Assembly (NCBI GenBank): GCA_020536535.1
Contig: JAHLWZ010000507.1
Span: forward strand, 1 to 53,944
DNA: 53,944 bases
Source: Pelomyxa schiedti
Taxonomy: Eukaryota; Evosea; Pelobiontida; Pelomyxidae
Direction: 5' to 3'
Below are positions 1-11,052 of the stretch, piece by piece (positions within the stretch are counted from its first letter, which is position 1; the number at the start of each line of letters is the position of its first letter). The position numbers and the translations under genes were made by a program. The notes beneath the pieces were generated by a model, which saw only the letters and a program-made list of their open reading frames with translations, was not told where the DNA came from and ran no database searches.

Positions 1-22
1 CCCCCCCCCCCCCCCCCCCCCC
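1..22. repeat. Poly-C tract at the left end
   Basis: Twenty-two consecutive C open the window. No comparable C or G run occurs anywhere else; the longest G runs inside genes are about eight. The position at base 1 suggests a contig edge, either an assembly or tailing artefact or a true homopolymer where assembly stopped. It is not a recognisable telomere repeat. Confidence 0.9.
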
Positions 23-92
23 GCTATTTATGGCTCAAGTATATTGTAGTAGAAAGGAGTATTCACTGTACTGTGTTTAACTTTTTTCCTAG

Positions 93-499
93 ACCAGGTG
101 GACAAGTTTGAGGCCGAACATACTTTGTTCGCCTGACTATGGTATTTGTATTCGGTCTTCCAGTGGGCATGCGGCCTGGCTCACGCATGATGGCGGCAAC
201 AACAAGTGCGTGAGTCCTGTCACTTTTTTCCTTCCCACCCACACCTTCTATTGAAAACCAGGTGGCTGAAGCCGGAGCAAAAAATGCCCTTCCTGATGGC
301 CTTGCGGCAAGCCAACGAGCAAGCCGGCATTGTGTCCCCCACTGACCTGCTCGTTTGTGCCCATATACACGAACACCTTATCACGCCTGATGGCCTCACT
401 ATGTCACTTGGCTGCTTCAATGGTGACACTGGGTTGCAGTATGGCGTTCTACAGGAGGATTCTGCTGGCCGTTTCACTGTCACATTTGGTCACTTGTGA
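93..499 (+). CDS. 3' end of an unrecognised gene (partial)
   Basis: Two exons are supported. The first starts after a pyrimidine tract ending in TAG at 92 and runs to 205; the second is 262-499 and ends in TGA. The intron 206-261 is GT-AG and keeps phase across a Lys codon. The encoded end contains GHAAWLTHDGGNNK, then WLKPEQKMPFL and a C-terminus ending TVTFGHL. The 5' part lies in bases 23-92 or beyond the window and could not be found. I recognise no domain. The gene converges on POLR3E, with only 64 bases between the two stops. Coding status rests on the splice phase and on the non-repetitive, well mixed amino acid content. Confidence 0.55.
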
Positions 500-563
500 A
501 ATAAAAAAAAACAAAAACAGGCAAAAAAAAAAGTTTTCCATTCAATTTTCCACACTCCTCTTT

Positions 564-3256
564 CTAGGGTCTTCTTGGTGGTTGTGTTGGAGGAGGTGGG
601 GTGGGGTGGGTCTGTTGCGGCTGTTGCTGCTGTGGTGGAAGTGCGGGAGGAGGCATCCCAGGTTGTGGGGGTACTCCTGGGGCCCTTGGCTGGGGTTGAA
701 GATGGGCTCGGGGTTGTGTCTGCGGCTCACCGGGTTTGAAGCACCATGTTCCACCTTTGGAGAAGGACAAAGACTCCATTACACACAGGAGAAGAGGGTT
801 GTTGATTGGGCCACAGTGGGATGTAATGGCTGTCCGCACATCGGGTTTCTTCAGAGTGGGGGCTTGCTTGAACATTTGCAGTACAATTGATCGATACTGT
901 CCACGGAGTGGGTCAGTGAAGCAATTAATACTCACTCACCTGTTCAATTGCTGGATCGGATACATGTGCCAGAACATAGCAACTGTGAATATTGATACAA
1001 AGTGAGCGCAATACAGCCCGAAGCATTTCTTCAGACATTTTAAAACCAAAGAGTTTGTTGCCCCCTGATTTGGAAGTTAAGGAGAGGGGATTATTGACAG
1101 AAGGAATACTAGTGTTATCAGATACGGCCCTTTTAAGCTGAGATTTTATGAATGTCATGTTGCAGACTCCATGGGCACCGAATAACTCAGTAAGGAATTC
1201 TGTTAATGCCGGTCTATATGGCTCCAGTATCTTGCTATCTGCAGGTGATAGATATAATTGCACATCACCCAGAGAACTTGGTTGAGTAGAACGAATTCCC
1301 ACTAACTCTGTTGTCGGTCTCTCTCTCTCTGGTGTTTTTTTTGGTACACGTGACTAAAAAGATCGGAAAACCTGTTGTGGCCTCTTCTTCCATGAAGTAT
1401 TGAGTAAGGCATTGTGTTTTGGCCTCAAGGCTATAGTATTGTTATGAGAGGATCATGTGGTAATATAGGGGAAAATACTTGTGTTCCAATTCTGACCAAT
1501 AAATCTGATACTCGGAAACAAGTTCTGGGTGTCTTTGGTGATTAAGTGAGGGTAAAAAGGGTAAAAAAGAGGAACTCACAAAGCGGCAAACACTGGGTCT
1601 TCTGTTTTTAAATTCCATATACCTCCTTTTTGGAGTACACACATATGGGAGACAATAGATTTGAGGGTGTCTCTTAACTGTTCTGGCACTTGAAGTGCTG
1701 AAACTATTTCACTGATCACGATGCATTTGTCCTTGAGTAATCTCAAGAGAATGTAGTCACGCAGAAGGATATAAGATGGTGTCTTACAAACTGTAGTACT
1801 ATAATAGTGGTCATTTGTGAAAGTATTAAATTTGAGGCAAGTCACCTTTTCAAAGTCCAGCATCCGTGCATAAGACAAGCAACCTGCTTGAGGATTTTGA
1901 ACAACTGTGTTTCATTTCGGTATGCAGTACAAAGTTCCTTCACAGTAGCGAACTTCACGATCCCACCTAATGGAGTTTGATACATAACCACTCGATTGCA
2001 AGCTCACCTGTATTCAAAAGAGTAGCCAATTGAAAAACAGGAGACATGACCCTCAAATCTCTCAATGATAGCATTTTTTTGGCCAACCTGCGGTCAATCA
2101 CTTGTGGCTGTGAGAGTTTTTAAACACACAATTTCCTTTCTGCTACAATGTAGTCATCTAATGGAGGCAAAGAGGCCATGAAATCAAGGTATTGTATCTT
2201 AGTGATATTCCAGGGTATTTGTGTGGTTGTTGTGCAAACCAGCCTTTCAAAAATGGGTGTATTCTCTGCTGCCTGGAGAGAAATTTAGAGTTACTTTTTT
2301 CCTCCCTAAATTGCATATGGCGGATACAGTTTGGTCAAACATGGTCAGGATTGCGGCCTTTACGCTGTCTTCTCTTTTAAGTTCTTGTAGAGCCAACTGC
2401 CTTTCGTTTTGTTTCCCTTTCCTCTTTATCACCTGCGGAATCATCAACATAGGAAACAACTTTAATATGTTGATACTGTGACTGGCTGGGCGTCTTTTGT
2501 TTCTTCTTCCTCAGGCTCGCCAGTTGGAATTTTATCCTGTTAATCGATTCTGTGAGTGCTCGGATCTCGAGTTGGGAAAAATACCTTTTCTCGCTCTGCA
2601 TCTTCCCTATCAATATGTGCCATGCTCGGTCGCATTTGCAGAATAGCATCCAGAGGTGTCAAGTGAAGCATGTCTATCAATTATTCAGTAATTACTTCAA
2701 CTAAATTGAACACAAGTACCGTTAGTCGCAATGCCTGCACTAGTAGCCCCTTTTCTAAGTATACCAATTGCATAGTTAGTGACCAGGGGCACTGCAGTAC
2801 TCGTCAAAAGTGGTTTATGCTCCACCCATACGCTCTGCCAATATATGTCAGCACATTCAAGATATGGCTACTCATTGACTGCACGAAAACGTGCGTGTGG
2901 GCTCATACAGTATCGTCTTGGTATCTTCCTTTTGGCGGTTCCAGAGTCAATTCGAGTTTGCGGAATTCAGCCTTGTATTGCACATCCAAAATTCTGCCGC
3001 CGTCCTCACACCCCCACTTCAAGCCCGACCCAGATCGCGAGTCGGACGACGCCGCGGGAGCCGAGCCGTAAGAGTTGTGGCGAGACTGGGGTCGCAACGG
3101 AAACTGGACAAGGGACAACCACGGCGTGAGTGAGTTTGTTATGTATACGTCGATCTCTTGTTCCACAGGGTCGTCGGTCTCGGCCGAGCCACCGGCGAGG
3201 TCTTCCACTACGTCATCTTCGAACACGGATGCCGTGGCACTTGTCTCCGCTCTCAT
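564..3256 (-). CDS. POLR3E: RNA polymerase III subunit RPC5
   Basis: Subunit of RNA polymerase III, which makes tRNA and 5S rRNA in the nucleus; RPC5 pairs with RPC4 in the TFIIF-like subcomplex. The start at 3256 is an ATG giving MRAET, followed by the family hallmark DDPVEQEIDVYI, then LVQFPLRP. Downstream exons carry HLTPLDAILQMRPS, matching the conserved LHLTPLxxILQLRPS of the family. Next comes a winged-helix segment (DYILLRLLKDK ... GGIWNLK), and the C-terminal winged helix YRSIVLQMFKQAP ... GGTWCFKPGE, as in animal RPC5. After it there is a Pro/Gln tail ending at TAG 564-566. At least seven exons are needed. Exon edges between about 1000 and 2300 were only partly resolved. The TAG stop after a conserved domain shows TAG works as a stop here. 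Confidence 0.88.
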
Positions 3257-3337
3257 CTCGTGTGCGTTCGGCCAAACTTTTTTTTTTTTTGTAAAAGAAA
3301 GAAGCATCAGGACCACTCAGAAGGCAAGACTCTCGCC

Positions 3338-6300
3338 TCAACATCCACCGGCGGCAGCCCTATGGAAAAGGGTCTCTGCCACCCCATCATCCTTCTTCAC
3401 ACCCCAGCCATTTTGGTAACACAAACCAAGGCTCTTCATTGCGTAGGTATTTCCAGCATCAACAGCCCTCCTGAAAAGTGACACAGCCTGATTCATGTCC
3501 TTGGCTACACCATTGCCATTGCGGTAACACAAACCAAGGTTGTTCATTGCATGGGCATCTCCGGCATCAACAGCCCTCCTGAAAAGTGACACAGCCTGGT
3601 CCATGTCCTTGTCAACACCATTGCCGTTTTGGTAACAGAAACCAAGGTTGTTCATTGCATCGGTATTTCCAGCATCGATAGCCCTCCTGAAAAGTGACAC
3701 AGCCTGATCCATGTCCTTGGCAACACCATTGCCATTGTGGTAACAGAAACCAAGGTTGTTCATTGCATCGGTGTTTCCAGCATCTGCAGCCCTCCTGAAA
3801 AGTGACACAGCCTGATCCATGTCCTTGTCAACACCATTGCCGTTTTGGTAACACCAACCAAGGTGGTTCATTGCATTGGCATTTCCAGCATCGACAGCCC
3901 TCCTGAAAAGTGACACAGCCTGATCCATGTCCTTGTCAACACCTTTGCCGTTTTGGTAACAGAAACCAAGGTTGACCATTGCATCGGTGTTTCCAGCATC
4001 GACAGCCCTCCTGAAAAGTGAAACGGCCTGATCCATGTCCTTGTCAACACCTTTGCCATGTTGGTAACACCAACCAAGGTTGTTCATTGCACCAGTATTT
4101 CCAGCATCTGCAGCCCTCCTGAAAAGTAACACAGCCTTCCTGGGATCCTGGTCCAAACCGGTTCCATAAACAAGACATGCACCAACAATTGACATTGTGG
4201 AAGGGCGTGGTTCCTTGTGTGTCATGCAGCCATAACAAACAATTGGAAGGAGACCACAGGAAGTCTTCTCCAAAGAGCAGGCGGCCCACAAAGCAACAAA
4301 CTCTACACATGCCCCCTGTTTCTGCCCCTGACTAATTGTAGATAATGAAGCAATGAGTGCATCCCACTCTTCTTTAATAGTCACAGTTTCCTCAGCTTTC
4401 TCTTCATGTTGTGTTTGTGGCAGCAGGGGTGTCACAATACTGTTGGCTGTCAACAACACCCTTTGACAATGGTCTCTCATTTCTGAAATGGTACTGGAAA
4501 TGGCACATGAAAATGCAGTTGATAAGTTGGGTGGAATGAGTTGATGCAGTGCAATGTGATCATCGGCGAAAAACCGAAGACCATAAAGAAATAGTAGACC
4601 CGGAAGGTAACACAGCTCTTCCTGAACATGAAGCTGTGATGCAGATCTTCCTTGGGGAATATCATTGACAAATGTAGCATTCATTCTATTTGAAACGTAC
4701 TGTTATTGTGGCCACTCTCGAATTGTTTGACAGCATCAGAGACCATGTGGATTGCCGTCTCAATGTTTACTTCCTCAAACTCCAGAAGTGCCTGAAGCAT
4801 CAGTTTGCTTCTGGGAGGTTGCCCATCTAATTGATACAGAGACAAAAGAAAGTTGGAGAATAAGTTTGTTGGGGTACCCACATGTGCAGATAGTTAGCTG
4901 GTCACTCCACATTCGTTTTTCACAGTCCTCAGAACACGAGGCAATGATATTCCTCAAAAAAACGGATGCTGGAGCTTGATCATAAGATGGGGACCGTTCT
5001 GACCTTGTTAAGTCCAAAGTGGAGACCTTTGCTTGTAGCAGCTTGATATAGTTCTCGATTGTGTTATGGCTGTCCTCATTAATATTACAAATGTGCCTCG
5101 TCCTGCCTGCTCTTAAAACTAATTCAGGGAGAGTGATTCTGTGGTTCTGGTTTATGGCTCTCACAAATTCTAGATCCGTGTGTGTGAACGAAGCCTTCCC
5201 TGAGACAATTGCACATATTCCCTTTCTCGTCACACGGCTAAGCATAGAGGTCAAACCTTGTTGCTCACCAGAAGAAAGCAAGTAATGAAGAATCAATAAA
5301 GCTGGTGAGAACAATGGCTCAATATCAAGAGCTTGGTGGAGAGTTTCCACACAGTCCTTTGTTGAGTCCGCAGTCAGAATCTGGCAAAGAGCCTTTGTCG
5401 TCAGAGTTCCTTTTTTAAAATGTCCATGGGTTGTGGGTTGACAGCATTTATATTTACCAAAAACTCTAAAAACCAACCTGCATCATGGCTTGCACTAGGC
5501 ACAATGAAACTATAAAATGAGAGCAGTTCCTGAGGATTTGGTTCCGGTACAAGAGTTTCCAACAAGTTGAATGCATCCATAATAGAAATCCTTTTTGCGG
5601 GGTCATACTCCAGTAAGCTACGTACAAGGTTGCAGAACTCCCTTGGGAATGCTGGTGGTCTCATTGGAAATTGCTCCTCACTCTCGACTGAAAATACAAT
5701 CTGGCCAGTTGGGCCATATGCTGCCGGGTAACCTGGCAAAGGATGTTGACCACGCATTGCAAGCTCAAACAAAATGCATCCAAGTTCAAATGAAGGTTGC
5801 TGGGTTGGAAAAGTGAGTCATGAATGCTATGAGTGCGTTTGCAGGAACGTGGACCTTTTCACAACGTAATCGTGGACATCGATCTGGGTGCTGTGTGTAC
5901 AGTGCAATTCCATTGAGAATTTCAGGTGCAAGGTGTGGTTGATTGCCAACTGTGTGAACAATACACCCCGTGTCCTTGTCGAGTGACCCGGTTGGGAATT
6001 TCTTAGCACACCCAAGGTCAATAACAATTGCCTGCTCTTTATTCTTTTTTTTTTTTGGTTAAATGCTGATGTAAGTGGGGCAAAACACACCGAAGAGACA
6101 ACAATATTGTCCAACTTAATGTCAAAATGAATTGTTTGGTTAGTGAGGAGATGAACAAGGCCAGCACAGATGTCCCTCGAGTACTTATGGACAACACACC
6201 AGGGTGTTGCTGTGAGAGGTTGAGTACCAGTGGGTTGGGGGAGGTTTTGCAGGAAATGGTCGAGTGTCTCTGAGTGATACTCCAGGACAATCCACACACA

Positions 6301-6965
6301 TGCGTGGAACCTTTTCCTGATTGGATCAAGTGCCATCTCCTTTGGAGCAGGTGGGAGCAGGTCGTAATACTCCTGAGGGGGCCTGTCCGTGAAGTGACAG
6401 AAGTACTGGTTCACATTTGGGTGTGGATCAAGCGTTGACAACACAAGATATTCATTCTTAAGGCAATGTCAATCGATAGTAGGACACCAGTGATTCATTA
6501 AAGAACACACTTCAAAGGCATTTGAGACTGAACTCGTGCGTACACCGTAATTGAAGGGCACTTTGAGCACGTAAGATTGGTCCCTGAAGAACTCAGGGTG
6601 TCCATCTCCAATGCACTTCACCTCATACACAATTCCTTACGAAAGTTCACGTCAATTGTTGCAAATAAAATAAAACAAAATAAAGGAAGGGGTTGCGTAC
6701 CGTTGCAACCATGAGCGATCTCCCTCACCAACTCGAAATTCTTGGCGACAATGACGCTGGTGAGCGTGTTTGGCACGTCAGCTTGTCTGGCGGTTTCCGC
6801 CATGTGCTTGAAGAAGGAATAGCGTTCGGCAATAACGTTTTGGAAGGCATCGTAGCCCACAACGGAACATTTGGGTTGTGATCTTGGGGGTTGTGGTGGT
6901 ATTGGGGGTTGTTGTTGTATTGGGGGTGGTATTGGGGGTTGCTGTGGCCGTGGCGTATTACCCAT
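3338..6965 (-). CDS. Protein kinase fused to eight Sel1 repeats
   Basis: Starts MGNTPRP (a glycine at position 2, as in N-myristoylated proteins), then a Pro/Gln-rich stretch. The kinase domain follows: VLK in YVLKVPFNYG as the ATP-binding lysine, catalytic loop HFDIKLDNI, DLG in IDLGCAKKF in place of DFG, then LAPEIL. A helical linker of about 230 residues leads to eight 36-residue Sel1 repeats of the pattern NLGxCYxNGxGVxKD ... AVSLFRRAxDAGN, ending TGA at 3338. The exon joins that fuse kinase to linker (intron GTTGGT...AAAAAAG near 5410-5473) and linker to Sel1 (introns near 4650-4700 and 4840-4890) all keep phase, so I treat it as one gene. Sel1 repeats act as protein-binding scaffolds; the kinase loop has the catalytic Asp and Asn, so activity is plausible. 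Substrate unknown. Confidence 0.8.
3380..4200 (-). repeat. 108-bp tandem repeats encoding Sel1 units
   Basis: Seven to eight copies of a 108-base unit lie head to tail. Stretches such as gccctcctgaaaagtgacac recur every 108 bases on the plus strand with only a few differences. Identity is high at silent sites too, which points to recent unequal exchange or gene conversion rather than old repeats kept only by protein selection. Short-read assembly of this block could have the copy number wrong. Confidence 0.9.
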
Positions 6966-7017
6966 TCTTCGTTGAAAATCAACAAAACAAAGTGGCGAAT
7001 ACGAAACTTTTGTTACA

Positions 7018-9522
7018 TTACATGTGTGACAGCCTTTCCTCTGCTTTTTCTCTTCTGGATCTCTCAGTGGCCAATTCTGAGAGTGCACCATTGAGTTGCA
7101 TCTGAAGGCGGTCATTGTTGGCTTTGGCTGCTGCCAGCTCGTCGTTGGCTACTTTGAGCTTGGCCTGCAGCTTTTTTACAATTACAACAAGCTCCGCGGC
7201 TGAGTACGTGCGTCTCTGGGCGTGCCTGGGCGAGGCTGGGACCGACATTGGAGCCGCCAAGTTGGGCGCCGTCGCCGAAGTGTGAAGCGGCGGCTGGATT
7301 GGCGTGGCTACGGAACCGCCCGGGGTCTGGATTGTGGGAGATACTGCCGAGATAGACGACGAGGAAGGGGTCCCGCACTTTGAAGTTGGGTGCTTCGTGG
7401 CCGCGGCGGTAGGCGACGGAGTTTGCTGTTGTGCCTGAGGCTGCGGCGCAGAAGTGAATTGTGGGTTCGGCGTAGCCGCCCCCCCCGAGCACTGGTGTGG
7501 TCGTAGGGTCGATGTTTGCAGCCGTAGTCGTTGTTGCCGTGGTCGTGGTAGTCGTCGTCGTGGTTGTAGTGAAATAGGAGCCGACGCCGAGAAGCGTCGG
7601 GGTCGATAGAACCGGGGAGTGGTGTGAAGATGAAAAGGGGCTGCTGGAGTGGGGCGTCGAAGACGGGGGGCACATCCGGGAAGTGGTGCCAAACCCAACC
7701 CCCTCCCCCCCGTGGTGCGAAGAATGTGCCTCGCTGGAGAAATCTGTGTGACTTTCCGCGCTTGAACCGGCACTCGAGCGGACTTTGGCCTGTTATTTGT
7801 CGTTGAGTTAGTGTGTGGCACGACGCTATAATGGGATGAGATTTGGGGATAGGGAACAGACCTTTCCACTCTTTGGTGGTACCATTCTTCTCGAGCCTGA
7901 TCTTGATCCATCACCGCGAAGGAGCCTATTTGTGTTTCTGTTGCCAATGTTTGCTCTTACCCCAAGTCCCACTCCATGGGGGGTGCCATTTGTAGACTTG
8001 TTTGGAGTTGTCGGGGTCATGATTGGCGAGGCCAGTTTCGGCGAAGGCGATTTCGGGGCTGGCGACAGTACAGGCGGTGATTTCGGCGACGGTGATGGCC
8101 CCGGGGGTGACTTTGGGTGGCCGCTGCTTGAATTCTTCAACGGGGTCTGAGGTTGCCCTGGGCTGGCTGGTGCCTCCACCTTGGGACTAGTAGCGGAAGT
8201 TGCAAACTACATGTCAGAAGGGAAACATTAGGTTGGAGCAGAACATTCAAAGCCATTACCTTGCCACTGCGGCTGTGTTTCTGAGGTGGGTGCGGGGTTT
8301 GGTGATCTTGCTCTGGCCGGCCTTCATGTTGTGTGGTTGGCTGAGTTGGGTGAGCCGTGTGCTCTCGGTCATGAGGGTGATGCTGATGAGGGCTCGGGTG
8401 TGGTGGTTGGTGGTGCTGAGGTCTAGATACTGGTGGGTGTTGCGGTGGAGGTGGGTTCTGGTCAACAGACTTCCTCAAGTCGTTCGTCACGACTCTATCA
8501 TCTCTTCTTTTTACGGAAGAATCCGTCAGTGGGTGACGGGGTGTCGATTGGTGAGGAGATTGCTGTTGCGGTGATTTTGGATCCTCACTTTCTACAGTTA
8601 TAGCTGGGATAACTACTTTTTTCTTGACTGGTACTTTTGGGTCATCTTCTGCAAGTTTCTGTTTCAAGTTTGATGTTATGGGACAAGTGCTTTCAAGCCT
8701 AAGTACAGCTTTCTCATCTTTGGGGCTTTCACTTAGGTGTTTTGCGTCATCTATGTCAACCGGCTTTCTTTTATACAATCTGAGTAGAAATAAAAGAGCG
8801 AAGTTCATACTTTTCTGGTGGCTCGTGCTCGATACTAACATTGAGGAACAAATTTGGTTAAAAGAAAAAAGAGTAAAGCAGATATAATGCTCACATAGCA
8901 GGTTTTTTCACAAGGACATCATTTTTCTTCACCCTGAAACCTTTTAATTTTGTATCGGCTTGTTCGCTATCAGAGATTTCTTTCCCTGAAAACCCAAAGT
9001 ATTAATTTGAAGGAATTATGAATACAGTACCACCTGGAGTTTTCACAACAGAAGGGTCTAGAATCTTTGGGTACTGGGATGTGTAAGTCCATACACATTT
9101 ATCATCAGGTTTTGTACAAAGTACATCTGTGGAGATAAGAAAATAAACGTGAGGCAGTCTAACAATTTGGTCATTGCACGAGAAACACCTTCTACATCCA
9201 GTAGCTTAACAATGCCAATTTTTTCTGCTGCATCGAAAGCAAGCCTTACATTACTCTCAGCATTATCTTTCGACAACGCATCATATTCAATAAGCTCAGG
9301 TCTGAACTTGTGTATCAAAGCACACCACGCTAACCCTGGGAAATACACTTAACCATTTTGCAAACAAAAGAAAAAGGAAAGGGAAGTGACAAAACAAACC
9401 TGATTTCCAGGACGTGGAGAAGTTTGTTACATTCACATCCCTGTAGCCTGCTGTGTTCTTCTGGCACCAAACTAGCAGCGCCAACATACAAATACTCAAC
9501 CGTACACACTGTGTACTACACA
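7018..9522 (-). CDS. Calponin-homology domain protein with coiled-coil C-terminus
   Basis: The N-terminal exons form one type-2-like CH domain: [38 protein letters not shown], then [14 protein letters not shown] and [13 protein letters not shown]; each join keeps phase. CH domains bind actin or act as signalling modules. A long disordered middle is rich in Pro, Ser, Gln and His. The C-terminus is a coiled coil ([20 protein letters not shown] ... [15 protein letters not shown]) ending TAA at 7018. The first ATG in frame with the CH domain in its exon is at 9487; the exon begins after an acceptor at about 9523, so a short upstream exon is possible. The frame appears to slip at two G runs (near 7480 and 7700); see findings. 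The kinase gene starts 53 bases downstream. Confidence 0.75.
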
Positions 9523-9655
9523 GAAAAAAAAAGCGAAAAACAAAAGAAAGCCAATTTCGTGTGATGAAAGTCGCCGAATTTGTTTTGGGGAATTGTTTTT
9601 TTGTTCGCCTACGGTGATGCGAAAAGGGCGGGATACTGAGCTTCACTTTCCTGAA

Positions 9656-11038
9656 TCACATCATATCCGGATGTGTAGAGGGCGTTTCTGAGCATCGCCG
9701 GAAGGTGTAGAAGTGGTAAGTTTCGGGCCTTTGATTGGTCTCATAGTTGCCCAAGTATTGGGTGGGCACAGGATGAACTCTCACAGTAAAGCCAAGGTTG
9801 CCTATGAGTTCTACAAATTCCCTTACTCCCTAGGGAGTCATTAATATAATGATGTTTGGGAAGCTAAAGAGCTTTGTGTTACCTCACGGTCATCAGATAG
9901 AACTTCATAAAATACTCCTCCTGGAGCAAGATATTTCTGAATTACGCGGCTCAAGGTATGAACACTATGTGTGCTATAAGTGAGCTCAGAGCCAATTATT
10001 ATGTCACATTGCGGTACTGGTACACTGTATGGCTGTACAGACTCATCCAAGGTCTTTCAGGAGTTGGTAAGGAGAGTAAGGGAATAGAAAGAAGAAACCG
10101 GAGAGGGGGAGTCAATTTCATCCCAGTTTAAATACGCTACAGTGGTATTGGATGCCACATCGTGCGACATAAACTGGCGCCATTGGGGTGTATGCTCTTC
10201 GATGTCAGACTCGGCCATGTCTTATAAAAATTAGGTTCACATCAGCAAGTGCTTGCGTTTACTTGCGATAGCAGAGGCATTGAGGGAAATGTTGTACTTC
10301 AAATTATCAAGTAACTGGAGAGATTAGACTCGATAGTGAAAGGACAAAAGTACTTGAGAAATATAGTCAGTGAGATAGACATGCCGGGCATAGTGTGCAG
10401 CACATAAGCCAGTAAGACCACAACCGCTTCCCAGTTCTTTTTTTTTTTTTTTTTGTCAAACGAGCAATTCTTATTTGTTATGGGGCTCAATGAATACCAA
10501 GTACAGTGGAGCCCTCAAATAAGGTGTGATTTGCCAACAACCACCTTATCAGAAATTAATTAGGCCTTAAAGGCAAAGAATTTGGTGGAGAACCTCGAAA
10601 AAAGTATGGCAGCATCCCACACTGCGCAACCTATACCAGCATCAACAATGGATAGTTCTCTAATATATCTTTTTTTTTATTAAAAAAAAAAAGAAAACCA
10701 GGTGGGCAACAGTTGAGTTTTGGAGGTTTACATTTCGGCGTCAGACCACAGCCTGGATCTCTTAGAGTATGTGCCGAACCCAATAGTCTTCCTCTTGCAC
10801 TTCCCCGAGCCCAACGCCGCCTCTCGCCAGTTGATTCCCGTCGCACCCATCCGCTCCCGAACTGCGCTTTGCATTTCCCCGTTTGATTGATTCAGTGAAT
10901 CTGATTGGGTGTCCTCTTCAAGTACATCGGTGCAGTATATCTTGTGTGTATCAACTCTAATGTCCACGAAGACGGCTGGGAAGTAGCTCTCAGACTCTGA
11001 AGACTGGAGGTCGATCAAACAAACGCGGCGAAAGTCAA
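9656..11038 (-). CDS. METTL-family (class I SAM) methyltransferase, probably protein-lysine
   Basis: Spliced across at least seven exons. The diagnostic order is AVWDAAILFSRWLLANH, LFEGSTVLELGSGCGLTGL (SAM-binding motif I), HVYLTDYISQ, VAYLNWDEID, CDIIIGSELTYS (motif post-II), KYLAPGGVFYEVLSDD, and a C-terminus ending HPDMM. This is the METTL21/22/23-type family of non-histone protein lysine methyltransferases. It lacks the F/YxxPRVxxH motif of SET enzymes, as expected for a seven-strand enzyme. The stop is TGA at 9656-9658. The 5' end is open: the most upstream supported exon begins at 11038 after an acceptor and contains no ATG near its start, so an upstream exon must exist, probably close to the divergent RING gene. 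Confidence 0.8.
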
Positions 11039-11052
11039 CTGCAATTTATAAA

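Noticed and set aside
5400-5480. Frameshift between kinase and linker at the A run near 5415
   Set aside because: A 64-base GT-AG intron ending in AAAAAAG removes the problem and keeps phase.
8200-8574. Plus-strand open frame with many Trp, Val and Arg
   Set aside because: Shadow of the Pro/His/Gln-rich exon of the CH-domain gene.
9841-10050. PRMT-type arginine methyltransferase
   Set aside because: The order WDAA, LELGSGCGLTG and GSELTYS fits METTL lysine methyltransferases; the PRMT double-E loop is absent.
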